NCBI GenBank assembly: GCA_019914945.1
Contig: CM034099.1
Span: forward strand, 24,020,704-24,084,703
From: Typha latifolia
Taxonomy: Eukaryota; Streptophyta; Magnoliopsida; Poales; Typhaceae
DNA length: 64,000 nt
Direction: 5' to 3'
Numbering within the stretch: the stretch's first letter is position 1; the number at the start of each line of letters is the position of its first letter. Position numbers and translations under genes: made by a program. The notes under the pieces are model-generated. The model worked only from the letters and a program-made list of their open reading frames with translations, was not told the origin of the DNA and made no database searches. This document shows, piece after piece, positions 45,401 through 59,424 of this stretch.

Positions 45401-48400
45401 TTGAATTTTTATTATTTTGTTTCTAAAGATTCTTTATTCATATTAGACTCTAGATGTTACTAAAACTAAAAGTTCTTTAGTTTTTTGCTTGGCCAAGCAT
45501 GTCACAAAGAAAGTTCACTGTTTCAGCTGATATCTTTCTGTTTCTGCCAAAGCAGAGTGCTCTGGACTAGCACTATAGAGCATTTAAAATTTTGACTTTT
45601 TTCAACCTAAAAATGAGTTTTAAGAAAGACGTTGAAACCTTATGGCTTTTGGCAAAATTGTGAGATTGGTACAGCAGTATTTTTAAATCATCATCATCAT
45701 TAACACGAGTGAACAGTGACATGGATTTCAGTCGAAAGAGTGATGGGTTGATGTCAGATTGTTTTTAGTTTTGTGTGCATGGTGTTTGCTGGTGTATATG
45801 TGGGTGTGGGTGGTTGGGGATTGTATATGTGAGTGTATATGTGCTGTAGTGGTGTAGTGAAATTTCAAGGGAAGCAAGTTAATATACTTGTTGTTCACTT
45901 CTGTATACAGCTGTTTGTCAAATTGATTATCTGTATCTGTTCAGCAATCAATCATTATTACAGTTTAATATGCTTAGTTTGCTGCAGCATATTTGTTGGA
46001 ACTAAGGCTTGTTTTCTTCTCTCCTTTTTCAGCAAAATATGATATAGCCATATCAACAGCATGTTCTGGGCTTGAATATATTGTTGTTGAGACAACAACT
46101 ACTGCTCAAGCATGCGTTGAGTTACTTCGGAGAAAGAATCTTGGCATTGCTACTTTCATGATATTGGTACTGCTCCATATGATCTAGTTAATGCTGCCAT
46201 TACAATAACTCTATATTGTCTTCCTTTTTTGCTAGTTGGTAAGCTGTTTGTATACCAGCAAACATTTGGGCTCTTAGTATGTTGACATATTTTAATTCTG
46301 AAATTTGAAAATTAACTGTTTTCTGGTTTCTTATTCAAGAAATTTGTTCAGAAGTTGGGCAAAGTTTCAAGTCTTTTTTCTGTGATTTTGGTGCTAAACT
46401 TATGTCCTATGCTCATCATCATACTTCATACTATTTAAGCTAAGAATTCTATTTTAATGAGTCACGTTGAGAATGCTTCTCAATCCAGTATCTGCTGTGT
46501 TTCTACCTTTCTCTGATGGACATTTGGTGCCCCATCAACTATAGATTAGCATGATGTGCTCATGAGAATTTCTGCTTTCCTTTATTCTTTAGGTCTGTCT
46601 GGTCTTCATTTTGCTTTCCTCACACCAGGTTGTCTCCACATATCCACTATATTTCTCTTTGTTTTATAGCATTATGAATATAGTAATATGTTAAAATCAG
46701 CATGTTTTGACATAGAAGTTTAGATGCCTTTTGGCTTGGTCAGATAGCTTCCTTGCTTGCTCAGTATGCCTATTGGTTTGGTACCATTGTCCTGTGAAAC
46801 CTGTTGAAGCAGCACATATTCATTATCTACACGTTGTCAATAATGTTGATTTTTGTGGTGCCCTGTCATGCCAAGTATAGCTCTCATGGAATGTTCTAAT
46901 GCAGGAAAAACAAGTAGACCATCTGCACAAGCTGAACGAGAAAGTGCGAATTCCTGAAGGGGTTCCACGCCTTTTTGATCTGGTTAAAGTTAAAGATGAG
47001 AAGATGAAGTTAGCTTTCTTTGCTGCCTTGGGTAACACTGTTGTTGCCAAAGACCTTGATCAGGTTAGATTTTTCACAGTTACAGTAGTTTCATATTTTC
47101 CTTAGGTGGTCCATAATGATTGTGGATTTGTCTAATTCCCGACTTCTGAAGGAGTTGATATCCTCTAATATAAAAGAAGTGCATTTAGCCTGGAGGATAT
47201 CAACTCCTTCATATTTTCCTTAGGTGGTGCATAATGATTGTGGATTTGTCTAATTCCCGACTTCTGAAGGAGTTGATATCCTCTAATATAAAAGAAGTGC
47301 ATTTAGCCTGGAGGAAGTAGATCATCTGCTGCCCCTACTGCATGAAATTTCTTGCAATCGAGGTGCTTAGCAGCCCTTTACCGGCACTCAAATCAGGCAG
47401 TAGTTAAAGTACAGTGTTAAGCAAGAACTTTTAATTGATATGGCATCCCAACACAGGCTGCCAGATCTTCAAAAGCTTTGAAGGTCTGCTGATGATTTGC
47501 TGCCTTAATTTAGCTGCTTGGAGTGATTTGTGTGCTACCTTACATTTCAGCAGCTCACAGGTTACTCATCTGGGTTGATGAAACCTTGGATGCTTGTTTA
47601 CTTCAGTCTGTGGTGAACATACATCACCTCAGTTGATCTATCGATTTTTTTTCAATATATTATTATAGAACATTATTTGAGGGCTAAATATTTATGAAAG
47701 TATCTGTCACTAATTTTTTGAAAATTTTAAAGCCTTTTCCCTCTGTATTGTTAGGCTGCCAGAATTGCTTATGGTGGGGACAAAGAATTTCGACGTGTAG
47801 TAACACTTGAAGGTGCACTTTTTGAGAAGTCTGGTACAATGAGTGGTGGTGGAGGCAAGCCTCGTGGTGGTAAGATGGGTACATCTATCAGAGGAAGTGT
47901 TTCAGCAGAAGCTGCTGTAAATGCTGAAAAGGAACTAGCTGAACTGGTTGACCAACTCAGTAGCTTACGTCAGAGAATCAGTGGTGCTAGAAAACGGTAT
48001 CAGGCTTCCGAAGATGCTAAATGCCATCTTGAAATGGAATTAGCAAAGTGCCAGAAGGAGGTGGTACTCTGCTCCTGACAACAGTAGATATCTTATATTC
48101 TGGTTTTCTTGTGTTTTGTTTTACTTTCCATTATATGTAAACACTTCCATCTCTCTCTTCTTTATACAGATAGAGAGTTTGAATGCACAATACAGTTACA
48201 ATGAAAAACAACTTCATTCATTGGAAGCTGCATCACAACCAAAAGATGATGAGCTCCACAGACTGAAGGAGCTGGACAACATTATATTTGCTGAGCAGAT
48301 AGAACTAGAAAAGCTTGTGAAATGCTCTGGTAAACTTAAAGATAGAGTAAGTGGTTATACCGAGATCCCATCTCTGTTTTCACAATCCCAGTCTGCTCAG

Positions 48401-51254
48401 AGAAGGATATTAACCTCAACTAACATGGGCAAAATTTGTGCTAAAGCTTGTCCTTTTCATGTAGTCTCATCACATATCTGCTTTTGTGATGTTTGATATG
48501 TAATGTATTCTTTCTATAAATGAAAGAGTGTATTGGATAACCTGCATTTGATTAATTTCTTTGCCTTCAATGTTATTACCAGGCATCTGAACTTCAGAAG
48601 AAAATTGAAAATGCAGGTGGAGAAATGCTTAAGAATCAGAAATCGAAAGTCATGAAGATCCAATCTGTGAGTATAATTTGTGTTGGATTATCCTGAAAGC
48701 TTTGCTTCTAATCCTGGTAGTCTCTTATCAGGATATTGACAGAACTGGTACTGAAATCAACCGTCACAAAGTTAAGATTGCTACATGTGAGAAATTGGTG
48801 AAAAGATTGACGAAGGGGATTGAGGAGTCAAAGAAAGAAAAAGAAGCTCTCATTGAGGAAAAAGAGAAGATGATGTCTATTTTCAAAGAGATAGAGCAGA
48901 AGGCATTTATAGTTCAAGAGAACTATAAAAAAAGTCAAGAGGTTTGCAATTTGATTTTGATAACTCAACTTTGAAATTGAAACAGTGAATAGATGGTTGT
49001 TTAGTTGTGCATAATTTCTGATAGTATTTTGCTGACTATAGCTCATTGACAAGCATAAAGATGTTCTTGATGATACAAAGGCAGAATATAACAAAGTAAA
49101 GAAAACTATGGATGATCTGCGTGCAGCTGAGGTTCTCTTTGTTTCCTCTTTTATTGTTCCATAGTAATCTTCTGATACTGTTGATCATCTTACTCTCTGA
49201 GTAACCTCTAACCTTTGCCTATATGCAGGTTGATGCCGAATACAAATTGCAAGATATGAAGAAGCTCTTTAGGGAGGGGGAGATGAAGTTGAAGGCACTA
49301 AAAAAAAGGCTTGATGATATACAGATGAATCTTAGCAAACACATGGATCAGTAAGTCCAAAATTTCTTAATTCAACTGTGCAAGCTGGTATTGTTTTTGT
49401 AATGGTTCTTTAATCAGAATTCTATGGCAGCAGAATTCAGAATGATGCAATTGAACCTGAAAAACTTCAGGCTGCATTGAATGATGAGTTAGTAAATGAT
49501 AATTGTGGTATGAAAAGAGCAATGGAAATGGTTGCATTGCTGGAAGCTCAGCTGAAAGACATGAATCCAAATCTGGATTCAATTGCAGAGTATGATCCTT
49601 ATGAATTGTTTGTTTTTTCTTACAACTATTTTTTCTTTAAATGCTTATTTCAATCCCTTGGTTAATTCAGATACAGGAAAAAAACCCTTCTGTATCATCA
49701 ACGTGTGGATGAATTGAATGCTGCAACACAAGAGCGTGATGATCTTAAAAAGCTATATGATGGATTGAGAAAGAAACGGTTTGTGCCTTTCTGCTTATTT
49801 TGGTATATTGTAAACATATGGCCATCAATGTAATGCTTGATATATTTCTGCTGCAAAGTAATCTCACACCTTAAAATTCTCGGGTCTTTAGGTTGGATGA
49901 GTTCATGGCAGGATTCAACATAATATCTCTGAAGTTGAAAGAGATGTATCAGGTTAGCTGAGGGCCTTCCCACATATTCTGTTTGCATGTATTAGGATAT
50001 TTTATCACTTGATCATTATTTTTCTGATTAACTAAAATAGTTGGAAACTTTGTAGCTTTTTTATAGTTTGCATAGCTGAGTACCTTGGAATAACTACAAG
50101 AATTTCCTACTTACCAATTTTATACTTTGTAAACCATATGTATGAGTACAATTTGGACTGCAGATGATCACTCTTGGGGGTGATGCTGAATTGGAGCTCG
50201 TTGATTCCTTGGATCCCTTTTCAGAAGGCGTAGTTTTCAGTGTCAGACCCCCAAAGAAGAGCTGGAAGAACATCGCTAATCTATCAGGTGGTGAGAAGGT
50301 AATTGCAGCAGTCATGCAGATATCGCTAATATGTTGCACATATTGCTGGCACTACTATATGTCAATTGTGCTTATATAGCTTTCATTACCTTACGGCATC
50401 AAACTAAACCTTAGAATGATAATATGACTATCTTCCTGGTGATGCCTTCCATTCTTCAGATTGTTCTTTTACTGATAGAATGCTAGCTAGCATAGTTCAA
50501 AGATTTTGGGTCTGCCTGTTTACAAGTTATTGAGGAGCAATAACCCTTTACAAATCTGAAAATAACTTTGTATATGTTGGCATGAAAATAATAAGGACTA
50601 TCTATTATAACAAATAATTTTGCTGGGTCCTGTCTTAAGGGGTAAAGTGATCCATACTATTCTGGACATCTTTTTATTTGGGTGCAGAACTTAATAAAAA
50701 TCTGTGATGTTTTGTGACTGGTTTAGCAGTAACATTCACTATATTATGTACCTTTATTTAATTCAGCTTGAAGATGTTTGAAACAAATCTCTTGCAGACA
50801 CTTAGCTCACTAGCTCTTGTATTTGCGCTCCATCATTACAAACCTACTCCTTTGTATGTTATGGATGAGATAGACGCTGCTTTAGGTAAGTTAGCTTCAT
50901 TTTCGTTTACCTTTTCTTTTCTTTTCTTTTCCGTTTTCTTTACTTTTTGCTATATTCGATAATTTTGTTGCAGATTTCAAGAACGTCTCTATTGTGGGAC
51001 ATTATGTGAAAGACCGAACGAGAGATGCCCAATTCATTATAATTAGGTATGCGTGTTCTGTGCTATATTAAAGGTTGATAGTTGTTCCAATTTTGCATAT
51101 GCTTACTACCTCTCTAAATACATCTTGATGCAGCCTTAGAAACAATATGTTTGAACTAGCAGATCGACTTGTTGGCATTTACAAAACAGACAATTGCACT
51201 AAAAGTATTTCCATCAATCCGGGAAGCTTCGTACAGAGTGGGAAAGCTGCTTAA
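39404..51254 (+). CDS. SMC4: SMC4, condensin ATPase subunit (CAP-C)
   Basis: SMC4 pairs with SMC2 in condensins to compact mitotic chromosomes. I read 28 exons, starting 39404-39556, 39855-39944, 40220-40321 and 40378-40563, and ending 50164-50298, 50798-50885, 50974-51046 and 51134-51254. All junctions keep frame and give 1,248 residues, close to Arabidopsis SMC4 (about 1,240). Walker A is GPNGSGKSN at about 58-66, the Q-loop is at Gln177, the ABC signature LSGGEK at 1150-1155 and Walker [10 protein letters not shown] around Asp1178/Glu1179. Long coiled coils flank the hinge encoded by exons 13-16. The hinge-to-coil block [20 protein letters not shown] is typical of SMC4. The largest intron is 8 (42669-44098). 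The gene looks complete and functional. Confidence 0.96.
47090..47326. repeat. 118-bp tandem duplication inside SMC4 intron 15
   Basis: Two almost identical copies with a 118-bp period lie between the exons ending at 47063 and starting at 47755. The first copy begins near 47092 and the second near 47210. Near identity suggests a recent event. It does not disturb the exons. Confidence 0.93.
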
Positions 51255-52095
51255 ACATGTTTTTAGGATCCAAGTGTGATCCTCTAGTGGGCAAGTAATT
51301 TATATGTTCCTCACTTGGAATCAAGTTGTATAATAATTTATAATTTTTATTTACCGTGCAAGTGTAACTTCTCATAGAAAACAGTGAAACCACAAGAGTT
51401 CATATGGATGAATTGCCTCAAGAGATGTGAATATATGAATTATGATCTTTGCACCACTTTTTGTTGAGAATATTAGAATTGGTCGGCAGCATTATGTAGA
51501 TAGTTTATGATCGAAGTATACCAAACATACGTTTCCTTTTATCAAGCTGGGCGGAGCATCTCTTTGTAATCATAAGGGAATAATGCACCCAAAAGCATAC
51601 TAAGGTGGGGAGTGATTAGGGAAACTAAGATATCAGATTATTATTGGCCAATTAGTGAATTATAGCCTCCGTCAACAGATGGCATACAACTGTTTGAAAT
51701 AAAAAAAATCGGAAGTAGATCAAAGACTGGAAAAGTCACTTCATGGAAATCAAGTATTCAACCTGATGCTTAATCATACATGTTTGAGCTATCTCCATAA
51801 AATCTTGACGCAGTAAAAATGAAAGGATAAACATATTTAAGGAGTAACAAATCGGACGCTCCAAATCATGAATTCCAGATGACGATTATAATACACATAA
51901 TAAGCAAAATTCAACTCCACCAAAACAGAAGATCAAATCATTTATAATCAAGATAATAACTAGGAAAAAAGTAATAGAATGTGTTGGCCATGGTGTATAC
52001 TACGATAGTACATGCTCAATGAACAAGTATTTCTCAAAAAAAAGAAAAAGAAAAATGATTAATTGATAGGAAGAACATGACCATTAGAAACATGG
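51255..52095. other. SMC4 3' UTR and intergenic sequence
   Basis: The sequence after the SMC4 stop is AT-rich, with no further coding frame before the tRNA-like gene. Confidence 0.5.
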
Positions 52096-52188
52096 CCCGA
52101 CCTGCCGGATTCGAACCGGCCACCAAGGACTTGGCAGAGGATACCACTCCTCTGCAGTCCAACACTCTTCCAGCTGAGCTAAGGTCGT
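52096..52188 (-). tRNA. tRNA-Tyr-like gene with GCA anticodon and intron (possibly pseudo)
   Basis: Box A (TAGCTCAGCTGG) and box B (GGTTCGAATCC) are perfect. The acceptor and T arms match plant nuclear tRNA-Tyr, and an intron sits after position 37 as in that family. Three things are odd. The anticodon (52155-52153) reads GCA (Cys) instead of GTA, the first acceptor pair is A-G, and the anticodon stem has two T-T mismatches. The intron region folds as a strong hairpin: GCAGAGGA with TCCTCTGC around a 6-nt loop. Minus-strand T-runs near 52070-52045 could end Pol III transcription. It is more likely a decaying tRNA-Tyr copy than a working tRNA-Cys. Confidence 0.8.
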
Positions 52189-55100
52189 ACACATCGACAA
52201 ATAGAAGAATTCTATGGAGCAACTTACGTACCAGTTAAGATATTACATACCTCAACCTGTTTCAAAATCAGTGGGCACTGTTCATCTTGTGGATAGCTCA
52301 AGATCTGGCAACATTCACGAACAGAAGTTCACTTACATGCCCTAGAACATGATTTGCTCTAAAGAAATTAAATAGAAGAGATCTAAGATATCCCAGGGTT
52401 AGCAGACAATGACAAAATTGAGAATATTTGAGCCCACCAGACACTGAAAAAGTACCAGCATAAGTAAGCCAAATGCCATTGAGTAAAATGCTTATTTACA
52501 TAACTATAGGTCATGAAATATGGGAAAATGCAGAAGCTTCAAATTTGCTGTGTGAGTAGTTGGAAAACAGACGAACGTTGATGCTGAGGGACATTAAACA
52601 CAGGATAAAGATAATGGTCTTATACTGTTCATTTGGCAGATGAGCAATTTGCATTCCTACTTTTAGTGCAAAACTCTTTCACTTTTGGTGGGTACATTGA
52701 TAAGCTATCCAAACATAACCAACTCTTACAAGCTAGTGGATTTAAAGCATATCTTCATATATGCCGTCCTTTAAGGATGCTAAGCTAGTCGAGCTTTCAA
52801 TAAACAGTTGCCATTTCAAATAATCAACTTGGTGTTGATTGATTTTGGTTGCTGCAGTAGACAATTGGTGTCCTGGTGACTAACAGTGCTTTCTGTTTCA
52901 ATTTTTCCTAACAAAGTTTAATCATCAATAATGCTGGGGAAAACTAAAGATGAAACACGTACCAGAAAAATATGCAGAATAGTTGTATGCAAATCCAGCA
53001 GTTACTGTACCTGCAGTTACATGGAAAAACAGAGAAAAGGCAGTGTCCATATAATCAAGAAACAAATCATGCGCTAAGGGCAGATAAATTATCAGTGTAC
53101 AACAAGCCTATAATGAATGAATGGAAGACAACTGCAGACTCTAACCTAGAAAGTAAAGAAATATGATAAGCAAATGCTAGTAAAGATGACTGGTCAGAAT
53201 ACAACCAACAGGAGTAGAAAAGCCAAAGGAAGATCACACTAGCACGTCTTTAATACATCACACTGTCATAGCACTGATCAACATAATGCATCAAGACTCA
53301 TAGATGATAGCCTGACTAATACACATAAACCTTCGGGCCAGTGAAACTTGAGATGGATGGGAACTTAGGCTACTACTTTCTGCAATTAACCATAGTAATT
53401 TAGCAGTTTGTACCCAATGTTTTGAATGAATGAAATTCAACAATGTATGTATGTTCAACACATTTTTTTGAATTGCACCTATAACCATTCAATACTTAGA
53501 TAGACTTAAAAGTAAAGCAAATAAGAACCCAGAAAAGAAATGATATTTTTTCATGGACATGGCCATTGACATTCTAACCTCACATTGGCACATTTTGCGA
53601 ACAAGAAGCTCATTATGTGTTACGTGATCTGAACACGTCGGCACATGACCTGAAGAGTAGAGACCAACAAGGGTAGGTATTAAATGGTCATACATGACCT
53701 GAACACAGTATTGCACTACAGTTATCTACTTGATTTGACAGTTAATAATAAGAGCTGATATCTAGAATATTTCTGTGGCCAATGGACAGCTTCTGGTTAT
53801 TAACAAGTCCGGGAATTTAAAAATCAAAGAATTGACGGAAAATAATTTCATGTACTTAACATTTGGTAGACACATGGAAGTTTTCTACCATATGGAGAAG
53901 TGAATCGATTTGCATGAGTATAAATTGTTTAACTAAAAACACCAAATATTGGAAGAGATGATAACGGCAAAACTTAGTAGCAGAAAACTATCTCCAAGAA
54001 GAAATTAGAACAATCCAACATTGATGTAAATATCAAGTTAATATATCTTAATTATTATCTATTAATGCATATTATGTGAAGATTCAGAAAACAAGTAACA
54101 AAAGGTCATGTGATTATTGGTGTGTCCATTTATTTTCTTGTGCTAAAATTTTTTGGCTACTTTTCAATTCTATATCATTTTGCAATACTATAAGACCTAG
54201 ATCAAACTTCTACCTTTCTTTTGTACCATTGTTAATAAATTATGCACATACTTGTGACATCATAAAAGTAGTAAATAGGATTGGAAAATATTGCTTTTCC
54301 TTTCAAGAATGCACACATATATAACTTCATTTCTTTTATCTTTTTTGATATCTTATTATTTAATTCTCGTGTTTTGATAGGGCTTATTATTACATCGACA
54401 GAAAATGCAATTGAGTGAACAATAAATAGAAGGCTATTTCTATGATGTCCTAACTCCTAAGGTTGCTACATCCAGTTTGATAAGTGCTAACACCTCATCA
54501 AGTTGGGACAATAAACTCTAAGATTCTTTTCGCTGATCCATGACACTCATTTAGGGTTGCATATTTCATGATATGGCTTATTCCTTCATTCAAGTACTAA
54601 GTTGAAGATGTGTTACTCAGGATCCTGTCTTGATTCTCTCAAAGTGGAAGAGGTTTCAACTTGCAAGGGGTTATTAATTGAACTATTCCCAAATGGAATC
54701 CTTTAAAAGTCTATGTTTCAATTATCTTTGACTTTGATTTCTTTCAAATTATGAACATAGCCACTTGCTGATAAACCATAAAATGTTATGAAATATAGGA
54801 TCCATTTTTGACCTTTGAAACACTACTGTTTTATGAGAACTTGGACATTCTCATGCAGTCATAGGCTTAGGCCAGGTTCCAAATCTCAGTATTTGTTTCA
54901 GTTCCAATTTGCATGCTTAACCTCGGTTATTCCACTTCTACATGTTTCAAAATTCAACTTAAAAATTCCCATATTGGTAAAATTTCTGTTATATTTTGAT
55001 GCATAAATGTTCCTGCTGCAACAAGCTACATTAGTTTCTTGTCATTCCTATTGTAACAAATTTTTTCTTCCCAACTTTATTTCATATCTCTCAAAAGTCT

Positions 55101-58100
55101 AATACATTATTCTTTATTTCTTGCCTGTATATGACTATAAACCACCAAAAGAACTAATGCAGTGATGACTCACTTGAATACTACACATGGTCCAAAGGGA
55201 TTAATCTTTTGAAGACTTCAAGATCTTTTAGTTTTCACTTGCATTACTTCTGAAAGATCACAAACGGCAGGTCAACTAAAAACTCTTACATATCTAAGAG
55301 ACCATCAAACTAAAAATTAACTAGATCACCCAGGCAGATAAGGCCATAAAAATCTTCCTGAAAACTTGCATTAATATGGATATACATTGAACAGGTAACA
55401 TCTTGACACTTGATTTAACAAAAGGGTATATTTCAAATTATTACAATAATAACCTTATGATATAAATTATCCCATTATTTGAGTAAATATGAATCTTCTA
55501 CCATATTTTTAAGATGATTATAATTTTTCATTCATAAATATATTTAATGAGAGGTATATTCTGATAGTATGATAATAAATAAGATTTGAGGCTTGTAATT
55601 TAGTGCGAAGATAGAAGAGGTTGAAAGTGCATTTGATTTTAAAATGTGAAGAATATGATACAGTGAGTAAATTTAATGGAAGGAAAAGGGCAATTTTTAA
55701 TTTTGATACTAATTATGATGGAAATTTTTTTAGCATTAGTGATTCTTGTATGAAAGTTTTAGTCTCATCAGTTAGATGAGACCAAATAGTAGGAACAAAA
55801 AAAATCATTTCTTCTCGGCCACCAATAATATATTAATGAACATCATTGGGTGTCATACTATTGACAAATAAAATGTATTAATTGTTATCATGTATAAGAG
55901 CATGTTCTGAGCCAACACAAAAAGCTGTCTTATTCATCTTACTCGCAAAGGTATATGAAGTTGATTTATAATTATTGTGCTTGGGGCCAAAGTTTAAGCA
56001 TGCATAACATGGATATCCAAGTATCTGTACTTAATTTGTAGCAAAACTAATATATTATTAATGGATATATTAGTGAGGAACATTATGGTTTCTTGGTAAT
56101 TATTGATGATGACATGCCAAAATGCTACTCTATTGTGCCAAAAAAGGAGCCAAAAACTGAAAGAGAGATGTATAAATTCAATTATTATATTCTACTTAAA
56201 AGCTATATTAAGCTTTCAATCAGCTCTATAGAAATTAAATGATTACTTACAACATATGAAAAAAGCATCATCAACATGAGTAACATCCACATGAGTGCAT
56301 TTATTGGATGTGTTATCACATTTTATAGAACAATGCACTTGTTAAACACTGCCACAGCTTCACTATAATTGCCTTGGCACTTGAAATGCAAAGAGCCAAA
56401 TCCCATGTCGATGCCCAAAGAAAAAAAAATTTAAATATAGACAAGACAGTATATTTTCCTCTCAATAAATCATGGCACTTTTAACAGTGGAATAAGTGTT
56501 GATAAGTGGTGAGTCATCACAAGAAAGGTGCAGTAATATAGGGAACCAAACTGTCAGACCATGATAAACTATTAGATCCAATGGTCAATTTGGCAATGCC
56601 AGGTCCCATAATAAAGGATCAAGTAGCTAAAGTGATGGAAAAACAATGACAAGCTTTATACTTTCCTCAGGTATTATAATGGCTAAACTAAATATTAAAC
56701 TTTGCAATTTTAGATCTTTACTGTTTTTGTTATATATAATATATAAATAGCCATAAAGAATCAAGTAGATAGTGATAAGTGATAGTGAAACAATGACAAG
56801 CTTCAAATGACTCACTTGCAACAATGCCAGTGCTTTTATCTACAACCAGATCAGGGCAACCAAAGAAAATGGAGCCCAGAGAGCATATTGCAGTAATTCA
56901 GATAAAATTTCATGTTATTCACTGTTCTATAAAAATTCGAATGGTTTGAAAGAGTTGAGACGAGTAAGGAATATAACATTTCAATCATAGATTTCTCAGC
57001 TATTATGATGGCTAACTTAAACTTTACAATATTAGATCTTTAGTGTTTTAAGTTATATATAATATATAAATAGCCATAGAGGGATGATTCTTCATTCACC
57101 CCCCCACCCCAAAAAAAAAGTATTGAATATTTCAGCATTAAAACTTGCATCAATCCATTCTTGTCTTGTCCGGCAAACCAACTACTTGTGCTACGATCAC
57201 GCAATTCAATATAACTAGTTTAACATTTGCAAAAAAGATAATGAAATTCAATCAGAGTTTCAAAACTTCCATAACTGCCTCTCCAGCATTAACCTGAAAG
57301 AGATCCCCAGAAGATTTAGGTTGAGTCCCTGCCTAAGTCAAACCAATAGGGTCTTGCCATAAGGATGAAAGCTTAGCAGAAAGGGTTACTTGCTGATGTG
57401 CTACCTGATCAAATCTAAATAGGGGGAACAAAAGGATAATTAAAAAGCAGAGCAGCTTGTCATAAGACAGAAAAATATGGACAAAATTTGAATACAACTG
57501 ACCTCTATTCATATGAAATCCTTCATCTCCTACCAAACCAAAGTCACCGATGTTCAATTATCTACATGAAAAGGGAATAGAATCAAAAGAATAAATTCAG
57601 TGTTAAATAAAACTATAACATCTAGCAACAAATACAAGAGCCTAAAAGACAAATCCTAAATCTTGGTTCCACTCTCAAATTGACCAAAATAGCAACTACA
57701 ATTTTTCAACATCTTTGCTAAATTTGAACTGATATAAGAGACATAATAGGTGATGACAAATATGACAAATATGACAAACTTAAATGATTCAAGTCTTGAC
57801 CACAAACTTGCATCAGGAAAGGAGCAGAAGTAGAGGTGGTTGATCAAATTCATAGAAATGAATGCAATTTTGGTATTAATTAAATGTTTCACAAAGAAAT
57901 ATTGTACCCCACAACCCATTCTCTCAAATTTCTTCAGTATTCAGAAGAGGCCAGAAGTTAAACAAAAAATTCTGATTCCAACACATCTAGCTTTCCGCCT
58001 CGCTGGTTGGCCCCATCACATCGATGACTAACTAGAACGAGTGGCTCTTTGAAGCCACCTGCTTCCATGCCAACATACTATAGCTAGTTGGCAATTGAAG

Positions 58101-58920
58101 AGGCCCGACACTTGAAGAGGAGGAAGATGAGGCGGACAAGCTAGCTAAAGAAGCTGCCCTCCACCACCACGTCGACATTTAAACCATCAATGCACTCAAC
58201 TCCGGATGTACCTTCCTACTATGTAATGACAATGTAGACCGTGAGGTTGCCACCCCACCCTGTCTCTCCTAGGAACACACATCAATCTCTCGATGTTCTA
58301 CTCCTTGGGGGCTCCACCAGGCCCTAGGCCTCTCCTTATACCTTAAGATGAATTGGGAATTGCTCGAGCAATTTGCCCCTTCTTAATTCTCCACCCCTTT
58401 CACAGTTCAAGAAGGCAGCATGTGAGGCCTTTCCTCCCTCCCACTGATCGGGATGAATACAAACTAGATAAAGATCAAGTAGTGGTAAAATCATATTCAT
58501 ATTCATATTTTCAGATATGGATACGAGTACGGATAGTAAACTTAACTATCATATCCTTGAAGTATATACACAGATACAAATTAGATGTAGGAGTATATTT
58601 GTATGTGTTTTATGATCCATAAGAACTTATGTTATTACTAAAATTGATAGCACAATTAGTAAGTCCCCGTTGACTTCAAGAATAACATTTTTTATTATTT
58701 TGGAATACAACTCTTTATTCTAGAAGAACAGCTAAACACATAATAATTCCATTCTAGAATACAAACACTATTTATTAATATTACATTTTATACCACACTA
58801 ATATAACCACTAATTTATCCTTCATATCTATTTTATCAACCTATTTTATATCAAATCAAAGAGTATTCATGGTAATTTCATAAAAATGGTTACAAATGTA
58901 ATAATAATAAAAAAAGGCAC
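52189..58920. other. Long AT-rich intergenic region without a gene
   Basis: About 6.7 kb was read on both strands, with only short chance frames. The segment 58010-58440 has coding-like composition on the plus strand but many stops and no recognisable family, so it may be a decayed transposon. One local duplication is listed separately. Confidence 0.5.
56671..57078. repeat. Diverged direct duplication, two copies of about 80 bp
   Basis: Copies at about 56671-56754 and 57000-57078 share GTATTATAATGGCTAA-like sequence and the identical TATATATAATATATAAATAG tail. They are about 325 bp apart. A smaller pair (ACAATGACAAGCTT) lies at 56643 and 56791. Confidence 0.8.
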
Positions 58921-59036
58921 ATGTGCACCTCGTTCCCTCTCCCTCACCGTTACGCGACGAGAGGAGTGGCTGCAATTTTATCAACTGACTTGACCGGTTT
59001 CCAAAGCAAAACCAAAAATTTTCTTATAAATCAAAA

Positions 59037-59424
59037 CTCTAACCCTATTTCTTCTTCTTATGTCGTTACCTTTCTCTCTCACACTCTTCTTCCTTATCCT
59101 ATCGAAGCTTATGTCATAGGATCGGACGGTCAGAGCATTATCAGAGCAATCATAGACCATTATGCACCTCTAACTCTATTTCTTCTTCTTATGTCGTTAT
59201 CTTTCTCTCTCTCTTCTTCCTTATCTTGTCTAAGCTTATGTCATAGGATCGAACCGCCAGAGCATTATTAGAGCAATCACAAACCATCATGCATCTCTAA
59301 CACTATTTCTTCTTCTTATGTCGTTACCTTTCTCTCTCTTACTCTTCTTCCTTATCCCGTCGAAGCTTATGTCATAGATTCGAACCGCCAGAGCATTATC
59401 AGAGCAATCACAGACCATCATGCA
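59037..59424. repeat. Three tandem repeats of 127-131 bp
   Basis: Units start at 59037, 59168 and 59295, each with CTCTAAC and TTTCTTCTTCTTATGTCG at the start and AAGCTTATGTCATAG in the middle. They differ by scattered substitutions and small indels. The unit length is minisatellite-like. No coding capacity is evident. Confidence 0.93.

Noticed and set aside
59037..59424. CRISPR-like array
   Set aside because: The units are contiguous tandem repeats with no short repeat and unique spacer pattern, in a plant nuclear genome.
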